From NCBI GenBank assembly GCA_004154925.1, contig QJNS01000007.1, forward strand, positions 558,001 through 622,000: 64,000 nt of DNA. The letters run 5' to 3'. A program made the translations under genes and the position numbers. The notes under the pieces were generated by a model. It was not told the origin of the DNA, searched no databases, and saw only the letters and a list, made by a program, of their open reading frames with translations. This document shows, piece by piece, positions 1-11,727 of this stretch. Position 1 is the first letter of the stretch. Each line of letters starts with the position of its first letter. This DNA comes from Monosporascus cannonballus (lineage: Eukaryota > Ascomycota > Sordariomycetes > Xylariales).

Positions 1-290
1 GAAAATCTTAGAAAATAACTATTAATTTAAACTTTTATTAAAAATTAATTTTTATTTAATGTTTTATGTTTTTTTATTCGAATTAATAATAGACATAATT
101 CAAATACATACGGAATGAAATAACGTAAAAATAAAAAACGAATAAATATACGAAATTAAAAAGATTTTCGATATGTAAAAATAAAACGGATTTACTTAAT
201 ACCTGATTAAACAAAAAAAGTACCTAAATTTCGAAAATACCTGGAAACCCGTTAAAAATCTTATTAATGCCTAACGCATATTAAAAGATT
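1..290 (+). pseudogene. Pol C-terminus with chromodomain (element A)
   Basis: Codons 200-271 read as a chromodomain core: Y-L-I-K, then F-E-N-T-W-K-P and N-L-I-N-A. This fits the chromovirus pattern Y-L-V-K-W-x-G-Y ... W-E-P-x-x-N-L at the end of integrase. The first Trp is now Gln; the second (TGG) is kept. In this family the chromodomain directs integration to modified histones. Other reading frames are broken by RIP-type stops. It is the tail of a polyprotein that starts outside the window, and it converges with the antisense frame, which stops at 261-263. Confidence 0.8.
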
Positions 291-846
291 TTTACCAATA
301 ACGCCGAAAACGGCAAAGTCAAAAATCTCCTAATTAATGGATAAGTAATTGGTAAACTCCAAATTAGATTATTCGAAAGGAAAAGCGGCCTTTGCCGATA
401 TGGCCTTAACGACCTTTAATTCGGCCTGTCTTTTTCGACGTTTCAATTTATCCAATTGTTTAAAGGACCGAAGCCTACGAAATAATATATGTATTATACG
501 GTCGGCCCATAATCTTTTTTGTTTTTGAAAACGACGAATTTTGGCCTATATTTATTCCGTTTCCTTTTTGGCTTTTTTAAATTCCGTTTTAACCTTAAAG
601 TAATTAAAAATAGGTTTTTCGAATTAAGAAATGGAAAAACCGTTAACGTTATAAAGGCCTTAATTCCGCATTACGTATTTTTGTACCTAGAAAAATCCGA
701 CAAAAAAACATAATAATATAATAACTTATAACGAACATAATAAAAATATATAAATATATTTATAATTCGAGAAATGATTAATTTAAGTAAGTTATTTTGT
801 TTTTCTTATTTTTTTTATTAATTAATTTTTTAATATGACCCGATAT
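261..846 (-). pseudogene. Antisense reading frame of element A (coiled-coil protein relic)
   Basis: On the strand opposite Pol, 545 down to 372 is 58 codons with no stop, inside sequence otherwise full of RIP stops. It encodes a basic, coiled-coil-like stretch with the pieces Q-K-Q-K-R-L-W and Q-L-D-K-L-K. The same frame continues through TAA codons (likely former CAA/CAG) to a stop at 261-263, inside the chromodomain codons. The start would be ATA (former ATG) at 844-846, next to codons for S-G-H-I-K-K, similar to the start in G and I. The total is not a multiple of three, so there is at least one indel. The zinc-cluster half is poorly preserved here. It is homologous to the frames in E, F, G and I. 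Confidence 0.55.
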
Positions 847-916
847 AATAATAGAAAAAAGATTTATAAAAAAAAGGAAACTATTTTGGGACGAATATTA
901 TAAAAAAGAAAAATCA

Positions 917-1273
917 TATTATAATCCGACAAATTGCGGCCTCGGAAAACGGTCGTAATAAGAACATAATTAAGCTATAAAGGTTAAGTTACGTAATAAC
1001 TCGACAGGATTAATTATTAAGCTTGTAAAGCTAGGTTCGACAGAATCGATTGTAAAACTTATAAAGCCAGAATCGATAGGTCGAAAAAATTAAGTATAAG
1101 ATATTGATTATTTTCATAATTTAAATAAATTTAGTTTATAATACGTTTTTGTACCCTTGGTATTAAAAAACGTAATTAAGTTATTGCATTATTATAAAGT
1201 CCTACGATATTCCTGCTAACATAAACCCGTACGACTAAGGTTTAATAGTTGGTTAAATCCTCTAGCCGTCACA
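917..1273 (+). repeat. 3' LTR of element A (L1)
   Basis: Begins TATTATAATCC (mutated TGTTATGACC) and ends GCCGTCACA, the shared LTR ends of this family. The U3 middle is the variant also found in elements C and I, with GTCGAG-type words. The right flank from 1274 is element B gag. Confidence 0.88.
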
Positions 1274-2802
1274 ATAAGTTTGTTTCCGTTTTTCTAATGT
1301 TTTTAAATTATTTTTCAAATATTAATTTCTAATTGTTTTAATAAGGTTTCTCAAGTACCTTACATTACGGTGATTAATATTCCATTTTATTATTATTATA
1401 ATATTTGGTTTAATTCTAATCGTTTTTATAAATAATTCCTAATTCTATAAATCCTGGTTTTATGCCGTAAAAAATAGTATTACGTCGAAAAACGTCCAGA
1501 TTAACCGTATATCGGGGCTTATTATTATTATTGCCTTTAATATCTTTAATACGACAAACATGTTATTCATCGTTAATCTTAATTATTACAACGATATAAT
1601 CCGATAAATAATTAAGCTAATCGAACTTAAAAAACTTGTTTTATATTGTTTTAGGCCGTTAAAAAATTTAACTGTTAATATCTTTTATCCTTAATTTAAC
1701 TTAATAACTAATTAAAGTAACGTATTGCTATAACTAAATATTAATTCTTTTTATTTTAATTATTAAATTTGTAATTCGACTTTTATTTTTTCATTTATTA
1801 TTTCGAATATCTTTATTAATATTTGTTGGAATTATGCGTAATCTTTATAAACTTATATTATTTCTGGATTTTATTTTTGACTAATAAAATAATGTATTCC
1901 CTTATAACAGATTCGAACTAAATAACCGTATTTGCGGTAAATCGTTCGATTATGAATTCGACTTGTATAATAAACGTAATCAACTAAATAAAAAAATATC
2001 CGAAATGCGTTCGGCATTAAATTAAGAATAATTATAACTTAATTAAAGTTTTATCAAAAAACTCTGGCTTAAAAAGCTTAAAGGCTTTTTTGATTTCTTA
2101 ATAACGTTTAACTAAATAACTTAATTCGTTTAAAAAGGCTTTTCGATTTCAGAAATCTTTTTTTTCTCCTTAAATTTCTTATAAGCGGCTTAAAAGGACG
2201 TTATAAGATCATTATTATTCTTTTCAAACTAAATAACATGTTCGGTTATAACATCCAGGCTTTAAACACTTTTTCGCAAAAAAAACGAATTTTTTTTTCT
2301 GTTCGGATTTTATTCCAATGTCCGGGTAATCGATAACCTGGTAAATAACCTATTCGGGCTGCTTGTTAGTAAATATAATATCGGCGATATTGTTTAAAAT
2401 CTAACGGTATTATAAAATAAAAACCTATAACGTATAACGGCTAAACGGTTTAATCAATTATTAATCCTTAATCGTACGAATTTATATTAACAGAAACATC
2501 GTACAAATCTAAATAATAAATATAATAACGTATTACGTTTCGTAATACCAAACATGCTTTAGGTAACGATATTATATTACAAATTAAAGCTATTTAAATT
2601 ATAGAAATAATGAACGTATATATCTTTTTTTGGCTTAATTACTTATAATTACGCAGCCGGTAAGAATCATAATCACTTGGGATTACGTTTAATTACTGAT
2701 AACCATTAGCTTGGCAATGATCACCGTTACGTAACCTATAAGATGGTCCGTATAATCCTTGTCTGACTGTTTCTCAAGACCGAAGCTTGTTAGATCGTAA
2801 CA
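1274..2802 (-). mobile_element. Element B: 5' part (gag and 5' LTR), reverse orientation
   Basis: Reading right to left: 5' LTR (2802-2433), leader, then a gag relic interrupted at 1273 by element A. It aligns by eye with gag of F and C. The zinc knuckle region lies around 1362-1403 and is badly mutated, with most Cys codons lost. The rest of B (pol and 3' LTR) should lie left of the window beyond A. Beyond 2802 the sequence is element C pol, so B inserted into C. Confidence 0.8.
2433..2802 (-). repeat. 5' LTR of element B (L2)
   Basis: Starts TATAACGGCT (from TGTAACGGCT) and ends GATCGTAACA. The U3 carries the 'GTAATC' variant shared with E and H, with GTTACGTAAC as a mutated form of GTCACGTGAC. 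A 19-bp palindrome with arms GTATTACG and CGTAATAC lies at 2530-2548. Confidence 0.88.
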
Positions 2803-5800
2803 ATAATCTATATAAATCTTAATTTGGTATAAAGTTCTTTTTAAAGAATTTCTAAATTTTTGGAATCCTATAATAATAGTTTTAAATATTTTATTTAAAA
2901 TGCCGTAATTAAGTTTAGTTCCTTTAATTTATATAAAAGAATGTAATAAAATGCAATTTGTTTTGATTATTTCCTTATCCAATTACTGCATTTAATATAT
3001 AATCCGAAATATCGGTTTTTAATTTAACGAGATGATTTAAATCGTATACAATTAATATTGGTTCGTTGGTATTTATATTTTTAATATCATAAAATATTTT
3101 TTTCGTATTTAGCATCTATTTGAACCTTTTTTTTGCAAGGTTCGTTAAAGATATAATTGTTTTGCTAAAATTTCGAATAAATTTCCTATCGTAATTAGCG
3201 AATTTAAGGAATAATTATACCTTTTGAATTACGGTTAGCGTTTGTTATATTGTGATTATAATATTGTTTTTAGGGTTTATTCTAATATATCTTGGAGTAA
3301 AAATATATTCCAGATATTTTATTTTCTATATGTGGAATTAAATCCTTTTTGCGTTAATAAATAACTTTACGTTTTAAAAAGCTTAAAAAGCTTTATAAAC
3401 GTATTTTATATATGCTTTTTTTCGTTTTTAAGAAAATGAAAATATCGTTAAGACATTAAACGACGAAAATATCGATATATTTTTGTAATACCTAATTTAT
3501 AATCCGTTAAAATATTATTACTACGTTTGTATATCTTTTTAATATAACTTAATATTTAAATAATTTATATTTCGTTTTAAAGGTTATTTCTTCTTTGGGT
3601 TTTTTATAATTTTAATAAAATTATATTTATTTTTGAGATCGACTATTATGAATTATTTGGCTTCGTAAAATGGGTTTTTCATTTTTGAAATTAGGGGAAA
3701 TAATATTTAATTTTTAATCATGATATTGGTTAGTTGTTAGTAATTAATTATCAGTCGCAATTTTCCGTTTTTTGTAGGTACGAAAAATATTGGGTAAGTT
3801 ATTTGTGATTTCCAAAATCGAATATATATTTTTTTATAACCGATTTTCCAAGTATTTTTTAAAAATACGTAATTCGTTTCCGTTAAGGTTATAAATGGGG
3901 TAAAACCTTGTTAAAGATCTTGTTTTAAAGATTATTTTATAAATATATTTATTATATTTTAATAATTTCGAATCCAATTTTTTGCTGAAAAGTTCCTTGT
4001 ATTTATTATGTTGTGATAATATATTAATTAGATTTTTTGAATTTTAGTGGCATTATTTTAAGTCGTTATTTAATTGCTTTAATTTTGCTTGAATAATATT
4101 AACGATATGTCGTATTGTTTTGATATTTATTTTTTTATATTTTATTTTTTAGATAATACGGTTTTTATCGTATCTTTATGCCTATATTTATCGTTATTTC
4201 CAATCAAATATTAAGAACTTAAATTTTTCATTTGCTGATAAAATATAAAACTAACTTTATTTAGTTAGTTTTTTTTATTAATTAGGATTTCGTATTATCG
4301 TATTTGCGATAATCTTAATATTATATCGTAATTCCAAAATAATACGATATCCAAATTAATTATTTGGTGTCATTTTTAAATAAAAATCTCAAGGTAATTA
4401 ATTTCCCGTATAATTTTCCAGTTATCGTAAGCGAATTCCTGACTTTCGTTATTTGTTGTTATATAAGGATTAACTTATATCTTTATAATAATTTAAGTTT
4501 ATTAACCATATTTAGTGTAATATAATTTCCGCCCAAACTTTCGCAACTTATTATTACGATATACTAATACGTTCCGATTCGTACATCTAAAGTAATAAAG
4601 ATATTAATAGCTTTTATTGTCGCGTTTAAAGCCTTTTTTGGAAATTCTTTATAATTTCTTTAAGTTTTATTATTTTGCGGCTTTTTTACAGGTAATTCTT
4701 TTCTTTTAATTTTTGTTCGAGTTTGTCGAGTTTTATTTGTATTTCTATGTTTAACGCGTTAAGCTGTTATGTTTGTCGTTATTATCGGCATATTGCTTTT
4801 TCGAATTATATTTATTACTTTTAATTTTTCCATAATTTTTTTCTTTATTAAATAAATGATTTTTTTATATTTACGATAATATCTTATTATGCGTCGTTTT
4901 AATTATTGTTTTAAAATTTCTGTATAAATCAATGTAATTTTTTAATAACTTTTTTGTAAGGATTTATAATAAATATTAATAAAAAATAAAGATTTATAAT
5001 AATTGTTTAGTAATGTCTTTTATTATATGTTAAATTAATTCCATTCCGTTCATTAATTATATTATTAAAAATACTAAAAAGGGTTTTTTTACGGGCATTA
5101 TTTCTTTTAAGCCAGTTTTCTGTTTTAGCTAATTATTAAATATCTTCTTGGATTATAGATCGAAAATATCGATACTATTATTTATTGTTTTCGTTATTTC
5201 CGATACGGTTAAAAAAATCAAATCCTTTATATTATATATATGTAATTCGTTCATAAATATATTATTTTTGTTCCTCGTATTCGGGATATTCTCGTCGTCG
5301 ATAATATATCGTGTATATTTTCTTATATTAATTATGATTTCCGAGATAAATCTGTTCTATTTATTTCTGGTATTTACGTAATTATCTATATAATGCTTTT
5401 TGTTATTTTAGGATATTTGTTAAATTAGCTTCTTGGTTTCTCGTATTTCTTATTAGATTTTTTGTTATAAGAAGCGTAAGACGCACTTAGGCCAAATTAT
5501 ATTTATGGATTTGCTTTCGTTTTTCCAATTCGTTTTGGAATATTATTCGGATATAGGTTTTTCATTATCTTTACGAGGTTTTTTAGATACCTTATATTAT
5601 GTTACTTTATATCCTATTTTGTTGCAATCACAACATTTAATTTGGTTTTCGTTCTTTTTGTAAATAACTTTTAATTCCATAAGTTTTGTTTCCGTATCGT
5701 AAAATGTGTTATTACGTCGAAAAACGTCAATATTAACCGCATATCGGAATTTGTTATTATTTTTCTTTTTGTTACCTTTAGTACGCCAGGTATATTATCG

Positions 5801-6674
5801 ATTATCGATTTTAATTATTATAATAATATATTCCGACAAATAATTAGGCTAATTAAGGTTTAAAAGCTTTTCTATACTTTCTTTTTTGGGCCGTCGAACA
5901 ATCTAGCTATTAATATTTTTTATTTTTAATTTAGCTGAAGGGTTAATTAAATAAACGTAATGCCGTAATTTGATATTAATCCTTTTTGTTATAATTATTA
6001 AATTTATATTTCGGTCTTAAATTTTTGTTATTTATTATTTCAAAACATTTCTTTAATATTTCTTTAAATTATTTATAATTATTATAAATTCGTATTACAT
6101 TTAGGTTTCGTTTTTCGATTAATAAGGTAACGTATTCTTTTATAGCAAATCCAAATTAAATAACTGTATTCCCTGTAAGTTATGCGCTTACAAACTTAAT
6201 TCGTAGAATAAATATACTTAATCGAATAATAAATTACCCGAAATATATCGGGCATTATGTTAAAAATAATTATAATTTAAACCAAATTCAGTCAAAAAAT
6301 TCTTATTTAAAAGATTTAAAACCTTGTCTTACTTCTTTAATAAACTCTCGCTAAATAATTTAATTTGTTTAAAAAGGTTTTTTTATTTCGGAAACTTTTT
6401 TTCCCTTAAATTTCTTATAGGTAACTTAAAGAGATATCGTAAAGTTATTATTGTTTTTTTCCAGTTAAATAATGCGTTCGTTCATAATATCCAAACGTTG
6501 AAAAACCTTTTCGCGAAAAAAAACGAGGCTTTTCCTTTTTTTTCTCGGATTTCATTTTAGTGTCCGAGTAATCAAAAACTTAATAAATGGGTTATTCGGG
6601 CTGTTTATTAGTAAACATAATATCGGCGATATTGTTTAAAATTTAACCATATTATTAAATAACAGTTTATAACG
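2803..6674 (-). pseudogene. Gag-Pol relic of element C
   Basis: The reverse transcriptase active-site region is at 3441-3455 and reads C-L-N-D-I where the family has Y-L-D-D-[IV]; an Asp to Asn change removes a catalytic residue. The Gag zinc knuckle at 5594-5635 reads C-C-D-C-N-K-I-G-Y, matching C-x2-C-x4-H with His changed to Tyr, and the last Cys is Tyr. Codon order (gag nearest the 5' LTR, then RT) is as expected. There are many stops. Short open stretches at 5148-5381 and 6324-6560 on the other strand are shadows. Confidence 0.82.
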
Positions 6675-7025
6675 TATAACGGCTCAAAGGTTTAATTAAT
6701 TATTAAACCTTAGTTATACGGATTTATATTAGCAGGAATATCGTAAGATTTAATAACAAAACGATTAACTTAATTACGTTTCTTAATACTAAAGGTGCAA
6801 AAATTATATTATAAAAGATTGGTATTAATAAATATTACAAGTTCAAGTTATTTAAATTATGGAAATAATAAGCGTATTATATTTGATTCTTTTTAATCCT
6901 GTTAGTCCTAGCTTTATGGGCTTTACGATCGATCCTGTCGAGCCATTACGTGACTCGACTCACATGGCTTAGTTATTTTCTTGTTGCGACTGTTTCCCGA
7001 GGCCGCAGCCTGTTAGGTCATAACA
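6675..7025 (-). repeat. 5' LTR of element C (L3)
   Basis: Starts TATAACGGCT and ends GTCATAACA. U3 of the GTCGAG class, relatively GC-rich; it retains ATTACGTGAC at 6945-6954, one strand of the ancestral GTCACGTGAC palindrome. Confidence 0.9.
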
Positions 7026-10000
7026 CCGGCGTCTATTTGAACTTCTTTTTTTTCGTAAAGTTCGTTAAGAGTATTGTTAATCTGCTAAAATTTTGAATTA
7101 ACTTTTTGTAATAATCGGTGAATCCAAGGAATACCTGCACTTTTTAACCGTTATTAGCGTTTACTATTTTGTAATTGCAGCGATTTTCTTGAAATTTATC
7201 TTAATATGTCCTAGGGTAATAATATGTGCCAGATATTCCATTTTGTGTGCGTAAAACTGATATTTTTTCTGTATTAATAAGTAGCTTTAAGTTTTATAAA
7301 GCTTTAAGAACTTTATAAACGTATTTTGTATCTGCCTTTTCCGTTTCTGAAAACATAAGAACATCGTCGAGATATCAAACGACGAAAATATCGAGATATT
7401 TTCGTAATACATAATTAATTATTCGTTAGAAACTTATTAATACGTTTGTAAATCTTATTAACGTTATTAAATATTTAAATAATCCGTATTTTGTTTTAAA
7501 AGGTATTTTTTATTCGTATTTTTTTAATTTTAATAAGGTTATATTTATCTTTAAAATCGAATATGATTATAAACTATTTGGTTCCGTAAAATCGGTTTTT
7601 TATTTTTGTGATTAGGGATAATAGTATTTAATATTTAATAATAATAACGTTTAATTATCGATAATCGACTATAAGCCACACTTTTCTGTTTTTTTTAATA
7701 TGAAAAATATTAAGTAACTTGCTAGTTATTTCAAAAGTCGCATTTATATTTTCTGTAACCGATTTTCCAGGTATCTTTTTAAAAATACGTAATTCGTTTC
7801 CGTTAAAGTTATAAAAAAGGTAAAACTTCGCCGAAAACCTTCTATAAAAATTATTTTATGATTTTATTCGTTATGTTCTAGTAATTTCGTATCAATCTTT
7901 TTTAAAAAGTTACTTAAATTTAGGCTACTATAATAATATCATGATTAAATTGTTTAACTTTTCGGCCTGTTACTTTAAGGTGTTATTTAATTACTTTAGT
8001 TTTATTTTGATGCTAATAACAATATGTCGTATTTTTCTCTAATACTTATTTTTTTATATTTTGTCCTTTTAGGTAATAAGATTTCTGTCGTATTTTTATA
8101 CCTACATTCGTCGCCATTTCCGATCAAATATTAACATCTTAATTTTCTTTTTTTTTTGTCCGTTAATGCGGCATAAAGCGAACTTTACCTGGCTAATTCC
8201 CTTATTAATCAAAATTTCGTACTGGCCTATTTATAATAATTTTAAAATTATATCGTAATTTTTAAATAGAACGAGATCGAAATTGACTATTTGGTATCGT
8301 CCTTAAATAAAAATCTCGAAATAATTAATTTCATATATAATTTTTTCGTTATCGTAAGCGAATTTCTGACTTTCAGCATTCATCGTTATATAAGGTTTTA
8401 TCTTATATCTCTATAGCAATTTAAACTTATTAATTATATTCGATATAATATAATTTCCATTCGGAATTCCGCGATTTACTATTTCAATATATTAAGACGT
8501 TCAAATTCGCATATCTAAAATAATAAATTTATTAATGGCTTTTATCGTCACTTTTAAAACCTTTTTTAGGAATTCCCTTTAATTTCTTTATGTTTCGTTA
8601 TTTTGCCCCTTTTTTATAAGTAACCTTTTTTTTTAATTCTTATTCGAATTTGTTAAATTTGGTTTATATTTGAGTATTTAACGTATTAAGCTATTACGTT
8701 TATCGTTATTACCGGCATATTATTCCTTCGAATAATATTAATTCGTTTTAATTTTGCTATATTCTTTTCCCTTATTAGGTAACTTATTTTTTTGGTTTCG
8801 ATTATATTCTATTATATGTCGTATTAATTATTATTCTAAAGCTGGCCTGTAAACTAACCTATTTCTTTTTTGATAACTTTTTTCTTGTAAAAGATTCCAA
8901 TAAAGATTAATTGATAATAAAGATTTGTAATAATTTTCTGGCAGTATTTTTTTATTTTGTGCTTTATTAATTCCTTTTCCGTTTAGTAATTATATTATTA
9001 ATGATAATAACAAAGTTTTTTTTTACGAGCATTATATTTTTCGGCTAATTACTAAATATTTTTGAGGGTTTTGGATTAAAGTTATCGATATTATTATTTA
9101 TTATTTTTATTATTTCTGGTTCGGTATAGCAAATCGAATCACTTATAATATATATAAGTAATTCTTCTACAAATATATAATTTTTACTTTTCGTAATTAA
9201 GATATTTTCGTGGTGGATAATATATGGCGTATATTTTGCCGTATCGATTAACGGTTCCAGGACAGCTTTTTTCTATTTAGTTTTGGTATTTGCGTAAATA
9301 TCCTTATAATATCTTTTATTATATTTATGATACTTATTAAGTTAGTTTTCTGGTTTTTCGTATTTTTTGTCGTATATTTCGCTATAGGGGGCCTGGTACG
9401 TATTTAAACCGAATTATATTAATAAATTTACTTCCGTTTTTCTGGTTTTCTTTAAATTGTCTCTTAAGTATATGTTTTTAATTATTTTAACGGAGTTTTT
9501 TGGGTGCTTTGCATTACGTTACCTTATGCCCTATCTTATTACAATTAAAGCATTTGGTCTGCCTTTAATCTTTCCTATAAATAACTTTTAGTTTTATGGG
9601 TCCTACTTCTATATCGTAAAAAGTGTTACCGCGTCGAAAAACATTAGTATTAATCGTATATCGGGGTTTATTATTATTTTTTCCTTTAGTATCTTTAATA
9701 CGTTAAACCTATTATCGATCGTCAATTTTAATTATTATTGCAATATAGTCCTATTAATAATTAGGCCGATCAAATTTGAAGGATTCTTTTTATATTTTTT
9801 TAGTTATCGAACAATTTAATTATTAAATTGTTTTTTTCAAACTAATTTAAAAATTAAATAAATTAACGTATTACTATAATTAAATATTATTTCTTTTATT
9901 ATGATTACAAAAAGTATAATTTCGCTTTTAATATTTCATTTATTATTTTCAACATTTCGTTAATATTTAATCGAATTATTTATAAACGTCGTGAAATTAT

Positions 10001-10224
10001 GGTTATTTTTCTTAACCTAAACAATACGTTCGTTTATAGCATCTAAACGTCGAAGAACTTCTTTGCAAAAAAACAAACTTTTTCCTTTTTTTTTTCAGAT
10101 TTTATTCGAATGTTCGAGTTATTAAAGACCTGGTAAATGGGCTATTCGAATTACTTACTAGTAAAAATAGCGTCGGCGATATTGCTCAAAGTTTAACGGT
10201 ATTATTAAATAAAAGCTTATAATA
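7026..10224 (-). pseudogene. Gag-Pol relic of element D
   Basis: The RT catalytic motif Y-L-D-D-V is intact at 7360-7374. The Gag zinc knuckle at 9511-9552 reads C-F-N-C-N-K-I-G-H-K-V-T-stop-C, a complete C-x2-C-x4-H-x4-C with one internal stop. The gag N-terminus, near the LTR, resembles that of E and F. Between about 9960 and 10010 the sequence jumps over some 350-370 bp present in F (33935-34310), an internal deletion. Stops are frequent; non-functional. Confidence 0.82.
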
Positions 10225-10610
10225 TATAAGGGCTAAAAACTTAACCAATTATTAAACCGTAATCGTATAGATTTATATTAATAGAAATATCGTAAAAGGT
10301 TTAGTAATAAATATAATAACGTATTACGTTTTGTAATATTAAAAATATTTTGCATAACGAATTATTATTATAAGCTAAAATTATCTAAATTATGGAAATA
10401 ATAAACCGATATATTTTGATGCGGCTTACTGGCTCATTATTAGTAAATTGGTAATTCGGCTTATTGGTTTATTACCAATAACTTGGTGATCCGGCTTATT
10501 GACTTACCACCAATAAGTTGGTGATTTATTAGGTGACCTGCCCCATCGCGCACTTATAGTTGGGTCTTGGCAGACCGTTTCTAAAGACCGTGTCTTGTTG
10601 GGTTATGACA
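10225..10610 (-). repeat. 5' LTR of element D (L4) with three 35-bp U3 repeats
   Basis: Starts TATAAGGGCT and ends GTTATGACA. It belongs to the same U3 class as the unmutated solo LTR at 11406-11722, but carries three tandem copies of a 35-bp unit where that one has one. Confidence 0.88.
10422..10527 (-). repeat. Tandem 35-bp repeats in U3 of L4
   Basis: Units 10422-10456, 10457-10491 and 10492-10527 each start CGGCTTA and end near TTGGTGAT. Each contains a potential hairpin with arms like CTTATTGG and CCAATAAG. The single unmutated counterpart is at 11490-11525. Confidence 0.8.
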
Positions 10611-11400
10611 TATAGACATTAATTTTAAAATATAAGTATTTAATATAAATTTTATTAAGAATACAAATTAACATGTTTTCAGCAGTCCTTATTAAAATAT
10701 TTAGCGAAAATATGATATAAATATATTAAATAACAAAAAAACCATTAATACGTTTAAAAAGAATGTAATAATATAAATATTAAAATTAAAAAGTTTCGTT
10801 CAAGCAAATATAAGGTAAGATTAAATGATTCTATATAAATATAATAAAAATATGAAATATATGGTTAACATCAAAGTAAAAAAGCTTTAAAAAAGAAATT
10901 ATTAATTACGACGTGTACCAAAAATATATACAAATATAAATATATATATACAATACTAAAAACCGATTATATAGCCAAATTAAACGATAACGAAATTAAC
11001 GATGCTTTATTTTCGTTATTATATTTAATAGTTAAAAGGCTTGTAAATTCTATATATATAAAGTTTTATTATATATATTTTAATAAGTATTTATACAAAG
11101 AATTAATATTCGCACGTACCAAATAACGGTAATGTTACTGTAAGTATTACTAAATCTTTCTTATTTAAAACTTTTAAATACTAAAATCGGTTTTAAGGAA
11201 AGCGGGATTTTCGACATGTTAATCTTCGTCCACTCCGTTCGTAAGCTTATTACGTTAAAACGAGGACATAAGATACAAAGTTCAAAAACTCGCATTTACT
11301 TAAAAAGCGCATTCTGAGGGGCAACAAACGCTGCGCTCGTTCTAAACCCCATTAATCAAAACCCAACCCTTTAAAAAAAAGTTGATAATTTAAGTGGCGA
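10611..11400. other. AT-rich stretch right of element D, no gene seen
   Basis: Begins with the expected target-site side of D. Mostly low-complexity AT sequence. From about 11140 the composition becomes less AT-rich, the transition into island 1. No reading frame or repeat that I can name. Confidence 0.5.
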
Positions 11401-11727
11401 TGCCCTGTCACGTCCTGACAAGCCACGGCCTCCAGAAACCGTCGCAACAGGAAGAGCCAAGAAAACTAAGTGGGACAGGTCACGTGACGGATCACCAACT
11501 CACTGGTGGTAAGCCAGTGAGCAGGATCAAGATATATACGTTCATCATTTCCATAGTTCAAATAGCACCAGCTTGCAATATGACTTCATTACCCAAGACG
11601 CCCTTGGTATTTCGAGATGTGACCAGTTACTGTATCCATTGTTCAGAATCCCACGATACTTCTGCCAACATGAACCCGTACGACATAGGTTTAATAGTTG
11701 GCTAAACCGCCGAGCCGTCACATGCCC
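11401..11727 (+). mobile_element. Solo LTR (L5), unmutated, with perfect TSD
   Basis: LTR 11406-11722 starts TGTCACGTCC and ends GAGCCGTCACA. It is flanked by perfect 5-bp duplications TGCCC at 11401-11405 and 11723-11727. There is no internal sequence, so it arose by LTR-LTR recombination. Unlike every other copy in the window it has no RIP: it keeps GTCACGTGAC (11479-11488) and a perfect 8-bp hairpin. At 317 bp it is the shortest copy. The small reading frames here are not genes. Confidence 0.93.
11499..11521. repeat. Perfect 8-bp inverted repeat in U3 of the solo LTR
   Basis: CTCACTGG at 11499-11506 and CCAGTGAG at 11514-11521 with a 7-base loop. It is the core of the 35-bp unit present three times in L4. 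Confidence 0.8.

Larger units (their letters stand above)
1..1273 (+). mobile_element. Element A: 3' end of a Ty3/Gypsy chromovirus, RIP-mutated
   Basis: This is the 3' part of a forward element whose 5' part lies left of the window. It contains the Pol C-terminus with a chromodomain, an antisense reading frame, a purine-rich tract just before 917 (the plus-strand primer site) and the 3' LTR. The sequence immediately right of the LTR is the gag of reverse element B, so A inserted into B. The boundary is the TG...CA LTR end at 1273. Element type is certain; the full length is unseen. Confidence 0.88.
2803..7025 (-). mobile_element. Element C: 5' portion (pol to 5' LTR), reverse orientation
   Basis: Reverse chromovirus split by element B. 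The visible part runs from the 5' LTR (7025-6675) through gag into RT/RNase H at 2803. The remaining pol and 3' LTR must lie left of the window. Element D pol begins at 7026, so C itself sits in D. Base changes are typical RIP throughout. Confidence 0.85.
7026..10610 (-). mobile_element. Element D: 5' portion, reverse, outermost of the nested set
   Basis: Element D hosts C. Visible are the 5' LTR (10610-10225), gag and the N-terminal part of pol to 7026. Compared with F and C, gag lacks roughly 350-370 bp around 9990. It keeps the best zinc knuckle and an intact RT motif, so it is less decayed than C. Confidence 0.85.

Noticed and set aside
519..713. 64-codon open frame at the left end
   Set aside because: It lies in the 3' non-Pol region of element A, and the opposite strand explains the sequence better (antisense coil frame). 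Phe-rich product of composition.
5148..6560. Open frames 5148-5381 and 6324-6560 on the plus strand
   Set aside because: Shadows of reverse-oriented gag/pol of element C; the zinc knuckle and RT are on the other strand.
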